From: Calonectria ilicicola
Lineage: Eukaryota > Ascomycota > Sordariomycetes > Hypocreales > Nectriaceae
Direction: 5' to 3'
NCBI GenBank assembly: GCA_020809705.1
Contig: CP085829.1
Span: 1,302,001 to 1,366,000 of the forward strand
Length of the DNA: 64,000 nucleotides
Program-made: the position numbers and the translations under genes
Notes under the pieces: model-generated
What the model was told of the DNA's origin: nothing
The model's input: only the letters and a program-made list of their open reading frames with translations
Database searches by the model: none
In this document: positions 22,710-33,386 of the stretch, piece by piece
How positions within the stretch are numbered: the stretch's first letter is position 1
How the letters are laid out: every line of letters begins with the position of its first letter

Positions 22710-24791
22710 ATGAATAACGCTGTGTCTACGCCGAACAAAACCCGCCGACAGCAGAATGGACTCGCTTGCGAGGCGTGTCGTTCACGAAAGCTGCGTTGTG
22801 ATATGAACCAACCGCAGTGCGCCACCTGCGATAGCTTGGGGATCCCGTGTATAATCGACACGAACCGCCGGCCTCGAGGGCCAAGAAAAGGCCATGTCAG
22901 CGCTTTGAAGTCTCGCATTGGTAAGGATAGGAGCTTGTTTCCACATGACAAGTATATGACTAATTCGTTTTCCCTCACAGCCTCCCTCGAACGACAGCTG
23001 ATACAAATGGATGCGGTGCCTGGGCTGTCCGAACCTGAATTAGCTAATAACCAGTCCTGGGAAATAGGACAGACGATGACCAATGGTGTCAACGAAGAGA
23101 ATCTCGTAGACAGTGGGACACAATCCCAAGGCTCGCCATATATCTGTGGCATTGAACCAATAGATATTCGGCATACGACATTTCCCGAATGGCCACTTAC
23201 CATGTCTACCTTGGATCTTGAAGGAGAATGGACCAAAGAAATTGAAGCATTCTCAGATTCAGGATATCTTTCTGCCCAGCCGCCATCGAGAGGGATGACT
23301 GAGCCTCTGTTATCCCCATCCCCATCAAACGCTACTCTAGTTCCTTTCAAGGTCGATTCCCAGCCCTTGATACCCGGCTCCTTCACAGGCGGCTCAATGG
23401 TTCAAATGTCATAGCTAGAACGAGCTGACTTGTATGTATCCCATATCCAGCTTATTTGCGAAAGTAGAGATATTAACTATTAGATATAGAGATAACCTAT
23501 TCTTTGAAAGGGTTCATGCATTTGCACCTATTATCAACCAAGATCATTATTATGCACGCGCAGCGCGGGCCTCAGAGTCTTGCGATTTCTTCAAGTGTTT
23601 GCAGTATGCAATGTGGACATTAGCAGCGTCTATGGGAAGTCAATTTTAACATCTAAGATCGATATTGTATGCCTATACCTGCCGTATGCTGGATACGTGG
23701 GAACGCAATTTACTCGAACGGGCTATTCCCATAGAGTTTATCCAGGCGCTGCTGCTGTTAGCCATGTATGAGATTCTTAAAGAGAATCCCCAAAAAGGTT
23801 GGATTAAAGCAAGCCGCTGTTTTCACATGACACATGTCATGAAACTGCACGAAATTGATCACCCGGAAGCGTGGAAAACATCCGCGTGGGCCAATATATC
23901 CTGGGTTGAGGTCGAGGAGCGCCGGAGAACGTTTTGGACAGCTTACGTGCTTGACCGTTACGCCACCCTTGCCAATAGTCAACCACTTACCTTGAACGAA
24001 AAGACGGTAAGCAAAGGTTCTTCTGGATCAAAAAAATAGAATGAGGCTAATTTTTCATTGTCAGATACTCACCCGATTACCTGCACCAGAAGCAGCTTTC
24101 CGCCGCCAGCAGGCTGTCAAAACAGAATTTTTAGTTTCAGCCCTTTCCAAGAAAGAAGACCAATGGCTTTCGCCTTATTCAAAATCTATAATTATGGTCG
24201 CTCTCCTGGCGCGATGCTTTTCGCATCGAAATCAGTGTCATGTAGAGCACCTTCTCTCTGCTACATCACAGGAGACCTTCACACGCCATCAAATACTTGA
24301 AGATGCACTCGACCAAGAGATTCAGGATATGCTCTCAAGAGTGTCTCTCGATCCTGAACCTTGCGACTCAACATCATTTTTCATCGATATGCTGGCTAAC
24401 GCCGCGATTCTCCTATTATCTATGGCTTTACGCTTTATCACGACAGAAATGAATCCAAACAAAGACGACGACACACACTACACGGAGAGGGCAACAAAAG
24501 CTGCCGAGAGAATTCATAACCTTACCAAGAAGGTGAATCAAGTAGGATATTTTAAAGTGAGCTGCGACCTAGGGTTCCGTACCACCATCTTCATTTCTAA
24601 TCGGGCTCCAGGTTCACCCATTTACACCAATAGCACTCTTAATCTGCGCAAAGTTCACAAGAATATGCAAGGGTATTTTGACTAATCATATGGAGCAATT
24701 TAAAACAATTTCAGCTGCTTTACACGACATGTCGCCAGTCAGCAACTTTGCGAAATCATGTTTATCAGAACTCGGACGGGAGATTCATTGA
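22710..24791 (+). pseudogene. Zn2Cys6 fungal transcription factor, broken
   Basis: The N-terminus carries a binuclear zinc cluster, CEACRSRKLRCD...CATC...IPC, followed by a linker and the fungal-specific middle homology region (VEVEERRRTFWTAYVLDRY). Exons are about 22710-22920, 22981-23431, 23490-24006, 24065-24556 and from 24612. All four introns fit GT...AG. In-frame TAG at 23412-23414 lies just before LERADL, and TAA at 23647-23649 lies before HLRSILYA. Family pattern suggests Gln at both places. Near 24675-24685 the frame is lost, since the last 37 codons (MEQFKTISAALHDMSP...) continue in another frame to 24791. A working protein is unlikely beyond the DNA-binding half. It is the likely pathway regulator of the neighbouring polyketide cluster, by position. 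Confidence 0.8.
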
Positions 24792-25528
24792 CATATATCC
24801 GACCCTATTCCTCTCCCTTTGGAGCAATAAATATCTACAATAGAAACACGCAGTACATAGAATCCAATAAATAACGATGTCTTTCATGTAGTTACTTTCT
24901 TCCCTTAGGGGAAGTAAGAGCCCGACAAGGTCACGGGACCTAAGGGTACGCCTCAAGATAGACTTTCAGGTCTGTTGGTGAAATCGCCCTTCTCCCAACT
25001 TATTTCTAAGCTTATTTATAATAAAATCAGACTTTTTTCTTTTTTTTAAAAAAAGATTTCTCGAGACTTGTCTTGGTTTCGTTCAAATCGGCGCCATATT
25101 TATCAGCCGAAACGAAGATTGATAATAAAAAAGTTCAGTCAGATGTTTTTAAGTTCGCAGAAACATCAAATGGAACCACTTTCTTTTCGTAATGACTATC
25201 GGGAATGTATTGGAATGAACGCACATATGTCTCGCAAGGAATCCCAAACTGCTCACCGAGGTAAAGAAGGTTCACACACCAGAAATGACTCGTCAGCTTG
25301 TCAAGGATATAGCCGTGTTCGAAACAAATGAATTGCAGGCTTGAAATGGTGGGGCAGAAAATTTGAAAACCCTTAAAAGAGGCTTGCGGAGTAGCAAAAG
25401 AGCATGTGCATCATTTAATTGGCAATCTGACTGAACAGTTCAGGCAAAATACTTTTTGAACTTTATGACTACTCAAGGCATGCGACCGGTAACCGAGCGC
25501 TAATCAATTTTTAATATGAAACCGAGCT
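24792..25528. other. Spacer with an open frame lacking a start
   Basis: On the minus strand a frame stays open from about 25410 to a TGA near 25141. Its composition looks coding (SHFWCVNLLYLGEQFGIP, then SHYEKKVVPFDVSAN), but it has no ATG and no flanking exons that I could find. It may be an exon or relic of an unknown gene. The rest is AT-rich with nothing seen. Confidence 0.25.
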
Positions 25529-27574
25529 TCAAGCAAGAATTACAAGACGTCTCTGCTTCGATATATAGTCATAAAACCCAGCATCAACTTGATTAGTTGG
25601 CAATTGTAAGCGAGTGGAAATGCCATCTTTAGTCTCCACAGCCATCAAATCTAAGGAATCTGTCACGATTTCAGAGTTGTATAGGGACCTGAAGCGCGAC
25701 TTTCCAAGGAGGATGAACTCCATTTCAATCCTATCGCCAATTGAATTGACCCAATCCTCATTTAGCGACAGCCGCCCAACTCCCTCAATTGTTCCATTAG
25801 TGTGGTTGATGCCGAACATATAGCTTTTCGAGCCAAATCTTTCAAACCCTGGATCGACAACGGGTGATTTCGTGTCAATAGACAAAATGGCAGTCTCCGC
25901 TCGAAATAATAAAATCTGATCTACATTTGGAAGTTTGTGGAGGTTCGCATCGATGTCAGATGCTGTCAATAATCGGTCAGGGTCCACCTCATTGTTCAAA
26001 TCAAGGTCTTTAAGAATGCCATTGCTCTTTAGTTGATAGCATTATATTGCAGATTTAGTCTCCACGAGATTTCCATTTATATTTGGATAAGTTAAATCGC
26101 CAGGTAGAGCGCTGGACTTCCAGCCAAGCCATGACCAACTTGGAAAGTTCTTTCTCCGCGATTTTGGATCATGAACCCGGGTCTTCCATTGTATTGACTG
26201 GTAGAAAAAAGACTTTGGGAGCCCCCAAACAAAGTCTGTCTCCATTTCTTGCTTCAGATCGGAGAGAGCGCCGGGAAAAGCGTTGATTGCATCGCTTTCC
26301 TTTGTAAGGTGACGAGGATGATAGCCCGAAACTAGTCTGAAAAACTTCTCGAATCCCTTTAAACTCGGCGGAGGTAGGACTGTGTAGTTATTATAGGGCG
26401 TGAGCAATTGCAAAGCCGAGTTCATTTGAACACAAGGGTCTTCGTTTTCCCAAATTGCATCCTCGCACCAAATTGCCGAGTGACAGTGGTAGAAGACTTG
26501 ATATTTAGTAAACACGATAAGGCGCTTTGAAAGTATCTTTTCTTGAAAGGTCCACCCGCGTGTTTCCCACACAGATGCATTTATAGTGGAATGAAAGAAA
26601 GGCAACCCGCTCAGGATCGGAATCCCCTGAATAGTTTCGTCAAGCGAGCATACCTTTCTTGGTGTATTAAGCATCCCAGGCAGACCTTCACTGGCGCTCT
26701 TTCCGGAAGCGGCGACTATGGTGACCGAAGCACATCCATAAACAAGGTTCATGTTTGGGATCTGCTGTTGAAGATCTATCGGATCGTTTTGAATGATACA
26801 CAAAGCATCGACCCAAATATATCGCAATTTCAAACGCTTAACAAGGTCTATAGCGTCTTGAATCGTCCTAGGAATTTCTGATGAACGGATTTGTAGAGCT
26901 CTAGGTTTTTGAAACTCTTCATAGTTCTCTTTGAGGAGGCACAGCTGTTTTGTGCTTCCCCAAACATAACTCAGGGCTGCATAATTTGAGCCTTCTGGGA
27001 GCTCCACCAAGCAGGCATTCTCTACATCGATCGCTCTTAGAACTAGTGGTTTCACACCTGATTTATATCTCTTTGGTGTACAAACAGAGCCATGACTCCT
27101 ATTGCATGTTTTTAGCCACTCGCTTATTAGACCGTAATCAATTTCGGCGCCTATGGACCGGCCTCGACCCAAAGATAATTTAGAGGCAGCCCGAGGATTC
27201 TCTGCTTTGAGCTGGAGGCCAACGCTTAAAGGTATGGCTCTCTCACTACCTTGGGCGAGATCAAAGCGCAACCTGGTGAATGGCTTTACCACGGCACCAT
27301 ATCGAGCAAGTCCTTGAGGTGGAATAGGTTCTCCAGAGGTCTGAGAAAGGGCCTCTGCATACCCAGCGATGACAAGCTTGAACGTCATTTCCGAAGTTTT
27401 GCTCCCGGCATCAACGCCATCTTGAAACTTGATTACCGTCATGATGGCAGAACAAAAGTCACAGTGGCGGGATCCATCTATCACGGAGTCTAGCGATCGC
27501 TCCTGAACATCGCCAGTATCTCTTTGGAATAATGTAGGTATGTCTACCTTGCTGCAATGGTGGCACAGGGCCAT
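25529..27574 (-). pseudogene. HET-domain protein with one in-frame stop
   Basis: An intronless frame from ATG 27574 encodes a heterokaryon-incompatibility protein. A cysteine-rich N-terminus (LCHHCSKV, HCDFCSAI) is followed by the HET core: YAALSYVWG, IPRTIQDAIDLVKRLKLRYIWVDALCIIQND, then WETRGWTFQEKILS. A TAA at 26042-26044 ends the first 510 codons. The same frame then runs on for about 170 codons to 25529 with plausible HET C-terminal sequence, so the stop is probably a recent mutation (CAA to TAA is the simplest route). The truncated form keeps the whole HET core and may still be partly active. HET proteins trigger cell death on non-self recognition. Confidence 0.75.
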
Positions 27575-28498
27575 CTTAAAAATTTCGGGTTTTGTGGCCG
27601 TGGTTTTGTTCTGAGACTACAAGACAGGCCTAAAATATGCGTTATTTACGAAGTTAATTCGCAGAGGATGCAGTAAACTAGAATCACGTGCTGAACGTAC
27701 AACTAACGTAACGCTACACGTCTATTGACGCTTGATCCACATAAAATATTTGAGGAGAAATCAGAATTATATTATGTGGAGACTAGTTGTGGCTGGCCTC
27801 AATGGCCTCACGGCCTCAATGCGTTGTCGCAGCCCCACAGCCAATTAGGGCTGGACCTAGCTATAAAACACATAGTTGACTGCTCTTTATTTCATAGGAA
27901 TCAAGGCTCTTTCAATCTCTCGTTATGACCCAATGACCAAAGTGTGATATATTATTAATAGAACAAAACTTATGATTAAATCGTAACTGTATGTTAGCTC
28001 TGACTTTGATAGAAGGAAATTTGTGTCTCATAGTTATAACCATCAATGTCGCGTTGAACCTTTGACCACATCAAGCATCATACGGCACAAGATCACAGCC
28101 TTTTGCTTTGCCACTTCGCTCCGTACAGACGATAATCATGGAACCAGTCTTGCATTGGGGAGAATCGTTTTCTCTATACAAATTCAGGCTATCCTCTTTT
28201 CAATGACACATCTAGAAACATATCTGCTGAGATCCGTGACAATAGAGCTTGTAGGCACCTTGCATCGTTGAGTGGATGGGTTGGTTGGTCAGAGAGGAAA
28301 CTTCCGATACTTGCCTGATTAAAAGATTTGGGAGAATACATACCATATTCTCGACGATATCGGGTCACTCTCAGCTTACTAGATGTGCAAATCTTCATGA
28401 TGTGTGCCAACGAAAGAGCCCTGAAGAAATTGAACATTGGATGCATATTCTTATTTTAGATATAAATAAAATTTCAATCACAATCAATGTCCTTGTTC
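27575..28498. other. Gene-free spacer
   Basis: About 920 bp of AT-rich sequence contain the HET promoter. No gene was recognised. Confidence 0.45.
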
Positions 28499-28905
28499 CT
28501 AGTCCTCGTCATCCCATTCCAGAAGGAGAGAAATTTGTGTGCACTTTGCCTGGACCTCGCCATTTGGTAGCTCGATCTTGAATTCCTCTGGCAAATGCAG
28601 AACACTACGCTGAGCACTATCTGCGGTCACGTATTTTACAATAGGAAATACAGGATCATACTCATGATCTACTATGCCTAGATCAAGATCAAATTTTCTC
28701 TCATTTCCGAACGCAATAACCTTTCCACGTAATCCCCTGACAAAACGCTCGTCTAGGTCCATGGTAAGAACCACTTGGTCTCCAGTCGTTAAGGTGATGG
28801 ATTTGGGTGCCGACACGTTTGCCAAGAGCTTTTCCCGAGTGACTTCAGGGCCTATATCCACAGCCGTATACACCGCATATATGTTGGATAAGTCTCTCGG
28901 TCGGT
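28499..28905 (-). pseudogene. PIF1-like helicase fragment
   Basis: The frame ending at 28499 has NVSAPKSITLTTGDQVVLTMDLDERFVRGLRGKVIAF, then FPIVKYV and QISLLLEW. This resembles the 2B-like region of PIF1-family DNA helicases (APKxLxLKxGxxVMLxxNL...LVNGxxGxVxxF...PxVxF...QxPLxxAW). The helicase core motifs that should lie on either side are missing. Upstream the frame runs without a stop into the 3' end of the GH43 relic. PIF1-like fragments are common debris in fungal accessory DNA. Assignment rests on motif memory. Confidence 0.45.
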
Positions 28906-30905
28906 CAATTTTGTGCTGAACCGGTCGATAAATGAAATAATCAAATTGTGCACTCTTTTTTTTTTTCTCTTTACCTATATAAAAGTCTAGCTATCCAACA
29001 AGGTCAAGTTAATATATTAAATTAAGCTTATAAATATAAAATTAAAATAAAAGAATTATTAAATATTATAATAACTTAAAAATATATTTTTTTAATATTT
29101 TAATAAAAAGTTTTATTAAAATTTAATATTAAAAAATATTTATTATTTTAATTTAAATTATTTAATTTAAATTATTTCTTTTTTATTTTATAAATTAAAA
29201 ATATTTTTTATATATATAATTATTTATAAATATTTTTAATATTTTATTATTATTAAAATTTTATATATATATAATTTTTTTAATAATAATAAATATATAA
29301 AATTTTATTTTTATTAAAATAAAAGTTTTTATATACAGCTTATCAAGGCAGTAATAAACATTTCATAACACACCACTTTAATGCTAACTTTCCCCGGCGG
29401 GGAAATTGTGCACTCTTTCCCATTCCGTTGAGGTCAGAGCAAGCAACACCAACGAATGCGCCGCCATTTGCGCCTCCTCCGAGGTTTTCTGGCAGAAATG
29501 ACGCATCATAAACGGGTCCAATTCTCTTAAGGTTGTGTTCTCCTTCAAGGCTGAAGAAGAATTGAAGCCTTCTGCCACGTATGCTTAGAGCCAGCTTCAC
29601 ATTTGCCAAGTCAGGGAGATATATTGGAGGGACAGGCGACTTTGTCTGATTATCATTTGTCTCGGAGCTTTTAGAGTTCACAATAGAGAGCTGGCGTCGA
29701 CCGTCAGATTCTGCGGTTACTATGAGGTGGAAAAAGTTGGACCGGTTATAGTACACAACAAGACCAGCAAGTTCACGTGGATTTTCTGGTGAAAAGTTCA
29801 CAATAGTTTCTGCATCATAGGATAAGTGAGTTTGACGACGAGCCACCAGCGCTTGTTCAAACCCAGAACTTATATCCTGATGGCCAATCAAAGTTAGAGA
29901 CTTTCCAGTTGAGAAGGTGCGACTAGGCTCTGAGCTGCGAAGCCACTGGAAGTCGTCAAGAATCCTGCCCTCAAATCTGTAAAGATTTTCTTCCCAATGC
30001 ATGGAATTATGTCTGACACCCGGCACATCGACAAACAGTGACGGCACAGAACCGTTTTTCACGTAGAGCCGGTCATCGTTCTTCCAATAAGCCTCTTGCA
30101 TAGCTATTTCTTGACCTAGCATATGAGCCGCTCTTGGGCGATTTGTTGAGTGCAGGAGGTAGGTTTTGCCATTGGGGGTGTTGACAATATCACAGTGGCC
30201 CGTACAATGCAACGGCGCATCAGGCACATCTTTTGAGCTTAGGATATATTTTTGCGGATGAATTTCGTAAGGCTCGCAAAAATTGAGGGATCGTGCAATG
30301 CTGTATGACATACCGCCCTCGGCCACCAATAGATAGTACCAGCCATTGCGCTTAAAGATTCGACGGCCCGTTATGATGGCCAGTTCTGTGCCAATATAAA
30401 TCTTCTTTTCGGATCTAATAAGGTTTCCGGACTTTGAGTCGAACTCCTGCAAAACGGGGCAATCGTCTTGAGGTTGATTCACGAACCATTTGCGATCATC
30501 ATCATCATGAAAAATCGAGACGATGATACTAGAAGAACTGACAAAAATTGGATCAGACCAGGGACCCTTGATATCCAGAGCGGAGGTGATGTAACTGTCC
30601 AAGTTCAAGGACATGCCCTCCTGTCACTTGACATTTGTGTAGACAAGCCAAAACCTAGCACCGTCATGGGAAAGACAAACATTTTGGGTTTCAACTCTTG
30701 CAGAATTTTGTCGTGGATTGAGATGGTTTTTGCGATCAAGTGGACGGGTTAAGATATTCCAATTTGCGAGGTCTTTAGAGTGGTGAATCTGTACACCAGG
30801 GAACCACTCCAAGGTTGCGGTCGCAATGTAATAATCTTCCCCTACGCGAATGATGGAAGGGTCGGAATTGGATCCAGGCAGGATGGGATTCCGTATCAAA
30901 GGCAT
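28906..30905 (-). pseudogene. GH43 glycosidase (beta-xylosidase-like) relic, split by an insertion
   Basis: The N-terminus (NPILPGSNSDPSIIRVGEDYYIATATLEWFPGVQIHHS) is typical of fungal GH43 beta-xylosidase/arabinofuranosidase proteins and keeps the first catalytic Asp (SDPS). A TGA at 30624-30626 interrupts the frame. Further on, the usual FDPSLFHDDDGRK segment reads IIVSIFHDDDDRK, and the usual TEGPHLYKR segment reads ITGRRIFKR, so the pKa-modulating Asp and the acid Glu appear lost. About 15 residues are missing near 30480-30500. The C-terminal GVACSDLNGMGKSAQF is cut at 29403, and its continuation (KSAQFDYFIYRP) reappears at 28958, on the other side of the inserted element. There is no signal peptide. 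It cannot be functional. Confidence 0.8.
28943..29418 (-). mobile_element. 444-bp AT-rich retroposon-like insertion with 16-bp target duplication
   Basis: The 16-mer AAATTGTGCACTCTTT occurs at 28943-28958 and again at 29403-29418. Both copies encode the same GH43 codons (KSAQF), so the intervening 28959-29402 is an insertion with a target-site duplication. Read on the minus strand the insert begins with CCCGCCGGGG and ends in a poly-A run of about eight bases (T-run on +) directly before the second duplication. A poly-A tail plus a 13-16-bp duplication is the hallmark of LINE-mediated (SINE or processed) retroposition. The core, about 29030-29335, contains almost no G or C. No coding capacity is seen. 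Confidence 0.8.
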
Positions 30906-32168
30906 GATGTGATGACAGATTGATGTGGATGAAACAATGACGCTTCACAGGATGCCCAAGGCACCGAGTTTTATTCCTGCCCTAGAGCAGTTGTTGGTTG
31001 AGGCACGTGCATTTAGATGTGCCTCTCTGGTTATCTGGGGAGTCTTCAGCCAATATGAACAGAAGATTTTATTCGGGGGGATGTATGGGGCGAGCGAATC
31101 ATAATCATGTGTTGGTTCAACTTAGAGGAGGAATTACGACCCCCTCCGACTTCGATCTAGTTGCCTAGAGTTTGGACAAGGGTGGTAGGATTATTCTAGA
31201 CACGGATAATCCTCGGAGAATCATATTTAGAAACCCAGCCCAAAGTTTTGTTACTTCTTCCTGGTTATTTTAACTCGGCTTTCAGTAGTAATATGTCGAC
31301 ACTTTGGGGCAGAATTATCTACCGTACAATCCATTCCAAGTTTAGTGATTCCTAAAAACTTGGTTTGGAGGATCATGTTCGTCATTTTCCATCGAATGCA
31401 TGTGATTGCTGCGCAAATATGAGAGAGACTCCCAATTTAAAGTCGGATCATTGGTTTTCATTGGTTTATTTCGTCTCACCTGCCCCGAGCCTCTCGCATT
31501 ACATGTAAATACTTTGAATCAAAGAAGTTCGAACAGCAAATGTCCGGATTATATGTCCGTGGAAATGTTTCCATGGCCTGGAATTGCCGACCACGTGCTT
31601 AAAGCTAAAACTGCATGTCAGCAGGCTAATCAGTTTGGGTGTGGAATCATGTATTAGAATAACTGATTACTAACCTAAACTAAGGCGCATTAGTGTTAGG
31701 CACTCGTAGTACCTAGAATGATTGGCGTGTTACTTTGGAATCAGAATCATTACTACCCGCACTCGAGTACGTCATTCGTAATCACGGTAGCGCCGAAATC
31801 ACGGTAACATGGAATCCAAGTCAGTAAAAGGTCAGTCGATTTTCAACCTGTAGCAACGCAAATGCTAGAAGTATGGAATCATGTGAAAAAACAGATGGAT
31901 CATGATGCATGGTGTCACTTAGTGACGTAAGGTTTTGAACAGCAAAGAGATGTATATGAAGCGCTGCCCTCTCACAACTTGATTCATTCTAAATCACAAC
32001 CAGTCCGATCTTAGGTTTCAAAGGAAATACTTCGAAGCCACCCCTATTTTTTCACGAAATCCCAGGCATTTTATCCATTATCTCCCACTCTTGTTTACAA
32101 CATACAAACCGCAACGAGGCGCGCCTTTCAAATTGAGTAGAATTGAGAAATATTTTCAACTAAGAATC
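30906..32168. other. Gene-free spacer
   Basis: In 1.26 kb between the divergent GH43 relic and the GST gene I see no gene. The last 200 bp should hold the GST promoter. Confidence 0.45.
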
Positions 32169-33144
32169 ATGGCCACCAAGGTGCTTTTCTTGAATCCGAT
32201 TTGAGTATTCTTCGCTAACCCGAGTAGTTCACAGTGTACTCGTTTGTAGGCTCGCAGTGGGCCGGCACAGCACACCTCACTCTTGCCGAGAAGGGCTTCA
32301 CTGAGGCGGACTACGACATCAAGGAAATTGATCTAGGCAAGTCAAACTCGCATACTACGCTGTAAGCGACATAATTCTAATATTTTTCTTTTACAAATCT
32401 GCAGTTGCTGCTCAGAACTTTGACCCCGAGTATCTGGAAATCAATCCTAATGCAACCATTCCTTCGTTGACGGCGGCATCTCTGGACAAACCTCTTACAG
32501 AAAGCACTGACATTGTTCGCTATCTTGACAAACTAGGAGGTGGCCAAAGCCTTGTACCGGAGCAGGTCGAGACCAAGCAGACTGTTCAAGCACTTCTTGA
32601 TCTCGTCCATTCCTCTGACGTTGACACCAATGTTATTCTCCTCCAAGCGCGGGATCAGGAAGAGATGGAAGCAAAAAAAGCAAGCATCTGGAAAGAATTT
32701 GTCGGAAACAGACAGGCCAGACTGGAGGCGGAGCATGATGCTCACCCAGATCATCCGTTCTATGGTCCCAGAGCGGAAGCGAACGGTCAACTGAATGCGT
32801 TCTATGTCACTGATACTGGCTCGAAGCATGATGCATTCTTCAAGGCAACACACGGCAGGTATCGTCAATTTGCAGCAGGCATGGACAAATTAGAGTCCCT
32901 GCTCGTTCTTCCATATGCTGCTGGACAGTCCATCACCGAGGCCGACATTCACATTGTTCCATGGCTCGCGCATGCCATGATGGGCGCCGGGACCGAGCCT
33001 ACTGAGATTCAAAATTTCGGTCCTCTTGAGAATTTGATTCAAAAATCGGCTCCTGACTTCAGGCTTGGGCCTAAGACAAAGCAGTGGTGGTCCAACATTG
33101 GTGCGACCAACTCGTTCAAGAAGGTGTTCCCAGTGCTTCATTAG
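32169..33144 (+). CDS. Glutathione S-transferase-like protein
   Basis: Exons 32169-32180, 32228-32336 and 32405-33144 give 286 aa. The N-terminal thioredoxin-like half reads FTVYSFVGSQWAGTAHLTLAEKGF...EINPNATIPSL followed by LTESTDIVRYLD, the usual glutathione-site cis-Pro and Glu-Ser motifs. The C-terminal helical half contains SITEADIHIVPWLAH, the GST C-domain capping region. The second intron (32337-32404) requires a GC-AG boundary (GCAAGT), since only that join keeps the frame. It probably acts in cytosolic detoxification or thiol conjugation. A catalytic Ser or Tyr near residue 9-13 is plausible but not certain. The gene is intact, and the class within GSTs is uncertain. Confidence 0.78.
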
Positions 33145-33386
33145 ATCGGTGTGCATAGTACGACGATTTAGATAGAGAAATTGCAGACATATTTCATTCG
33201 TTAATTCGCTGGTCTGTTGCCTAGTTCGTGTGGCATTAGTGAATGCCTGCCACCTCCACTGCGACTTTGAACGCTGGATCAACTCCCTGCAGACGCAAAC
33301 CAATCAAATCCAATTTTCCTCAATACGCGCGGTTTTGTCGGCACTGAGTCACAATCTGACTTAAAGCTTTCTCATCCCAATTAATT

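Noticed and set aside
22643..23386. Long minus-strand frame opposite the regulator
   Set aside because: It is a mirror of the coding strand; the plus strand has the zinc cluster and proper introns.
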